13,803 bases of DNA from an uncultured Fibrobacter sp. (lineage in GTDB: Bacteria; Fibrobacterota; Fibrobacteria; Fibrobacterales; Fibrobacteraceae). The notes under the pieces are model-generated. The model was not told the DNA's origin, did no database searches, and was given only the letters and a program-made list of their open reading frames with translations. The translations under genes were made by a program, and so were the position numbers. Positions 13,070 to 13,803 of this stretch are shown here, in pieces. Position 1 is the stretch's first letter. Each line of letters starts with the position of its first letter. The stretch spans positions 1 to 13,803 of the forward strand of contig NZ_CALEFV010000060.1 in the NCBI RefSeq assembly GCF_937877005.1, given 5' to 3'.

Positions 13070-13489
13070 GTGTGCAAATCTACAATTAAAAATTGCAAAA
13101 AACGAGAACCCCTTGTTTTTGCAATCAACTGTTTGCAGCTATCAACAGATTTTTTGTTGTGTGTGGATATGTCGCACATTGTTGTCAGCAATTCACATGA
13201 AATGAACAGAGTATGTGAAATTTTAGGAATTGAAAAACCAGAATTAATATCAGATGTTAACTTAGATGATGAATTTACAGTTACATATTCATCTGGTTCA
13301 ACAAACTCTTCTCGTGCAAAAGCAATTGTTCATACAGTAAGAAGTTTTATAACAATCGGAAGATGTCATGATACTGATGTGCAAAAATCAGCATCTATGA
13401 AAGACTTTACTATTCAAGCACAAATTCCAACTCATTCAAATACAGATATTATTGCTAGTATTTCTGATTCATTAATGCAAGGTTCATAA
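13070..13489 (+). pseudogene. internal fragment of an adenylate-forming (AMP-binding) enzyme
   Basis: The frame holds FTVTYSSGSTN followed by RAKAIVH, the phosphate-binding A3 signature (compare YTSG-[ST]-T-G-x-P-K-[GA]-x-x-H) of acyl-CoA synthetases and NRPS adenylation domains. It continues RSFITIGRCHD ... IPTHSNTDIIASISDSLMQG, matching a subgroup of long AMP-binding proteins in anaerobes. A full enzyme has over 500 residues. Here only about 100 are homologous (from about 13200) and the frame ends abruptly at TAA 13487-13489, three bases after the shared junction segment. The upstream part (from GTG 13070) shows no homology I recognise. The DNA is visibly AT-richer than the Fibrobacter genes, with codons such as AAT, GAA and TTA favoured, so this is foreign or chimeric sequence. 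Confidence 0.6.
13092..13125. repeat. AT-rich inverted repeat near the start of the foreign segment
   Basis: ATTGCAAAAA (13092-13101) and TTTTTGCAAT (13116-13125) are a perfect 10-bp inverted pair with a 14-base loop containing ACGAGAACCCC. With A-runs on one side and T-runs on the other, it could be a weak bidirectional terminator or the end of a mobile segment. It lies close to where composition changes. Confidence 0.4.
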
Positions 13490-13803
13490 ATCTGCCGATT
13501 GCAATATTCGCAGCCTCATTGATCTGACCTTGACCGCTATCTATTCCTAATTGTCTTGCAACCGGACCATTGAGCCAACAAAACGGTGTCCACGCATGAG
13601 TACTGGCAAGAGTCCTCCGGAAATCAGGGTCACCGAGACCCTTGGTAAGGGCAATCAATATAGGCATATACTCTGGCCTGCAGCCCGACATTACAGCATT
13701 GACGGCAACATGCCATGTAGTGGTGTTTCTATGGGCAATCGGCAAATTTGCTACGGTCTCATCCCATCTCATATCAGTATACTTCAAAAACGATTGAACC
13801 TTT
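13455..13803 (-). CDS. partial gene, resembles the C-terminal part of UGSC-associated (seleno)protein family
   Basis: The minus-strand frame is open from the right edge (KVQSFLKYTDMRWDE...) to a TAG at 13457-13455, so the 5' end lies outside the window. Landmarks are VAVNAVMSGCRPEYMPILIA, STHAW, LNGPVARQLGIDSGQG and ANIAIGRFMNLALMN. These fit a conserved family I recall from anaerobes and actinobacteria (AVN-x-V-M-AGCRPEY ... NGPI-x(3)-L ... ANxxIGRxxRL), linked to 'UGSC family (seleno)proteins' of unknown function. The match to that name is from memory and uncertain. Homology ends at LMN (13467). The last residues QKY come from the opposite strand of the AMP-binding fragment, so the gene's 3' end is truncated. 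The in-frame TTG at 13787 is not the true start. Confidence 0.5.
   Translation of the reverse strand, partial: KVQSFLKYTDMRWDETVANLPIAHRNTTTWHVAVNAVMSGCRPEYMPILIALTKGLGDPDFRRTLASTHAWTPFCWLNGPVARQLGIDSGQGQINEAANIAIGRFMNLALMNQKY

Noticed and set aside
13020..13803. CRISPR array, tRNA or transposon at the composition change
   Set aside because: There are no regularly spaced repeats, cloverleaf or transposase motifs; only gene fragments and one inverted repeat.

Overview
The window looks like chromosomal DNA of a Fibrobacter-type bacterium (phylum Fibrobacterota). The main reason is a tandem pair of lipoproteins carrying the C-terminal FISUMP domain (Fibrobacter succinogenes major paralogous domain), one of them with the poly-serine linker common in that genus. 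The Gram-negative-type contents (lipoboxes, a predicted outer-membrane beta-barrel) agree. The assignment rests on recalled family knowledge, not on a search.

Layout. Positions 1-4550 are housekeeping and transport: the first codons of rpsP (ribosomal protein S16, minus strand), a plus-strand double-PAS GGDEF diguanylate cyclase lying between rpsP and ffh, ffh (signal recognition particle GTPase, minus), and a divergent MATE-family efflux protein that ends in a strong bidirectional terminator. Positions 4569-9048 are all on the minus strand: a three-gene unit (75-aa unknown protein, 85-aa exported protein, FliB-like CxxC protein) followed by a decayed gene tail, then an iron-type alcohol dehydrogenase, a DUF4421-like beta-barrel and a GNAT acetyltransferase. 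Positions 9130-12556 are on the plus strand: an SDR oxidoreductase closely followed by a small alpha/beta hydrolase, then the two FISUMP lipoproteins.

The second FISUMP gene is split by an in-frame TAA. That codon lies inside one of three copies of a short dispersed repeat (core resembling CATCCTGAGCG...CGAAGGATC) embedded in the coding sequence. Positions 12624-13004 (minus) hold a gene broken by two opposite frameshifts.

From about 13070 to the right end the DNA changes character. It holds an AT-rich fragment of an adenylate-forming (AMP-binding) enzyme, joined head-on to a truncated minus-strand gene of a different family at a roughly 17-base segment that fits both proteins. This may be a real rearrangement of foreign DNA or an assembly or amplification chimera.

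I see no tRNA, rRNA, CRISPR array, transposase or phage gene. There is no clear new multi-gene system. The most unusual items are the protein-coding dispersed repeats, promoter-like TATATTT-type boxes placed 6-10 bases before start codons (possible leaderless mRNAs), the small operon ending in a FliB-like protein, and the right-end junction.
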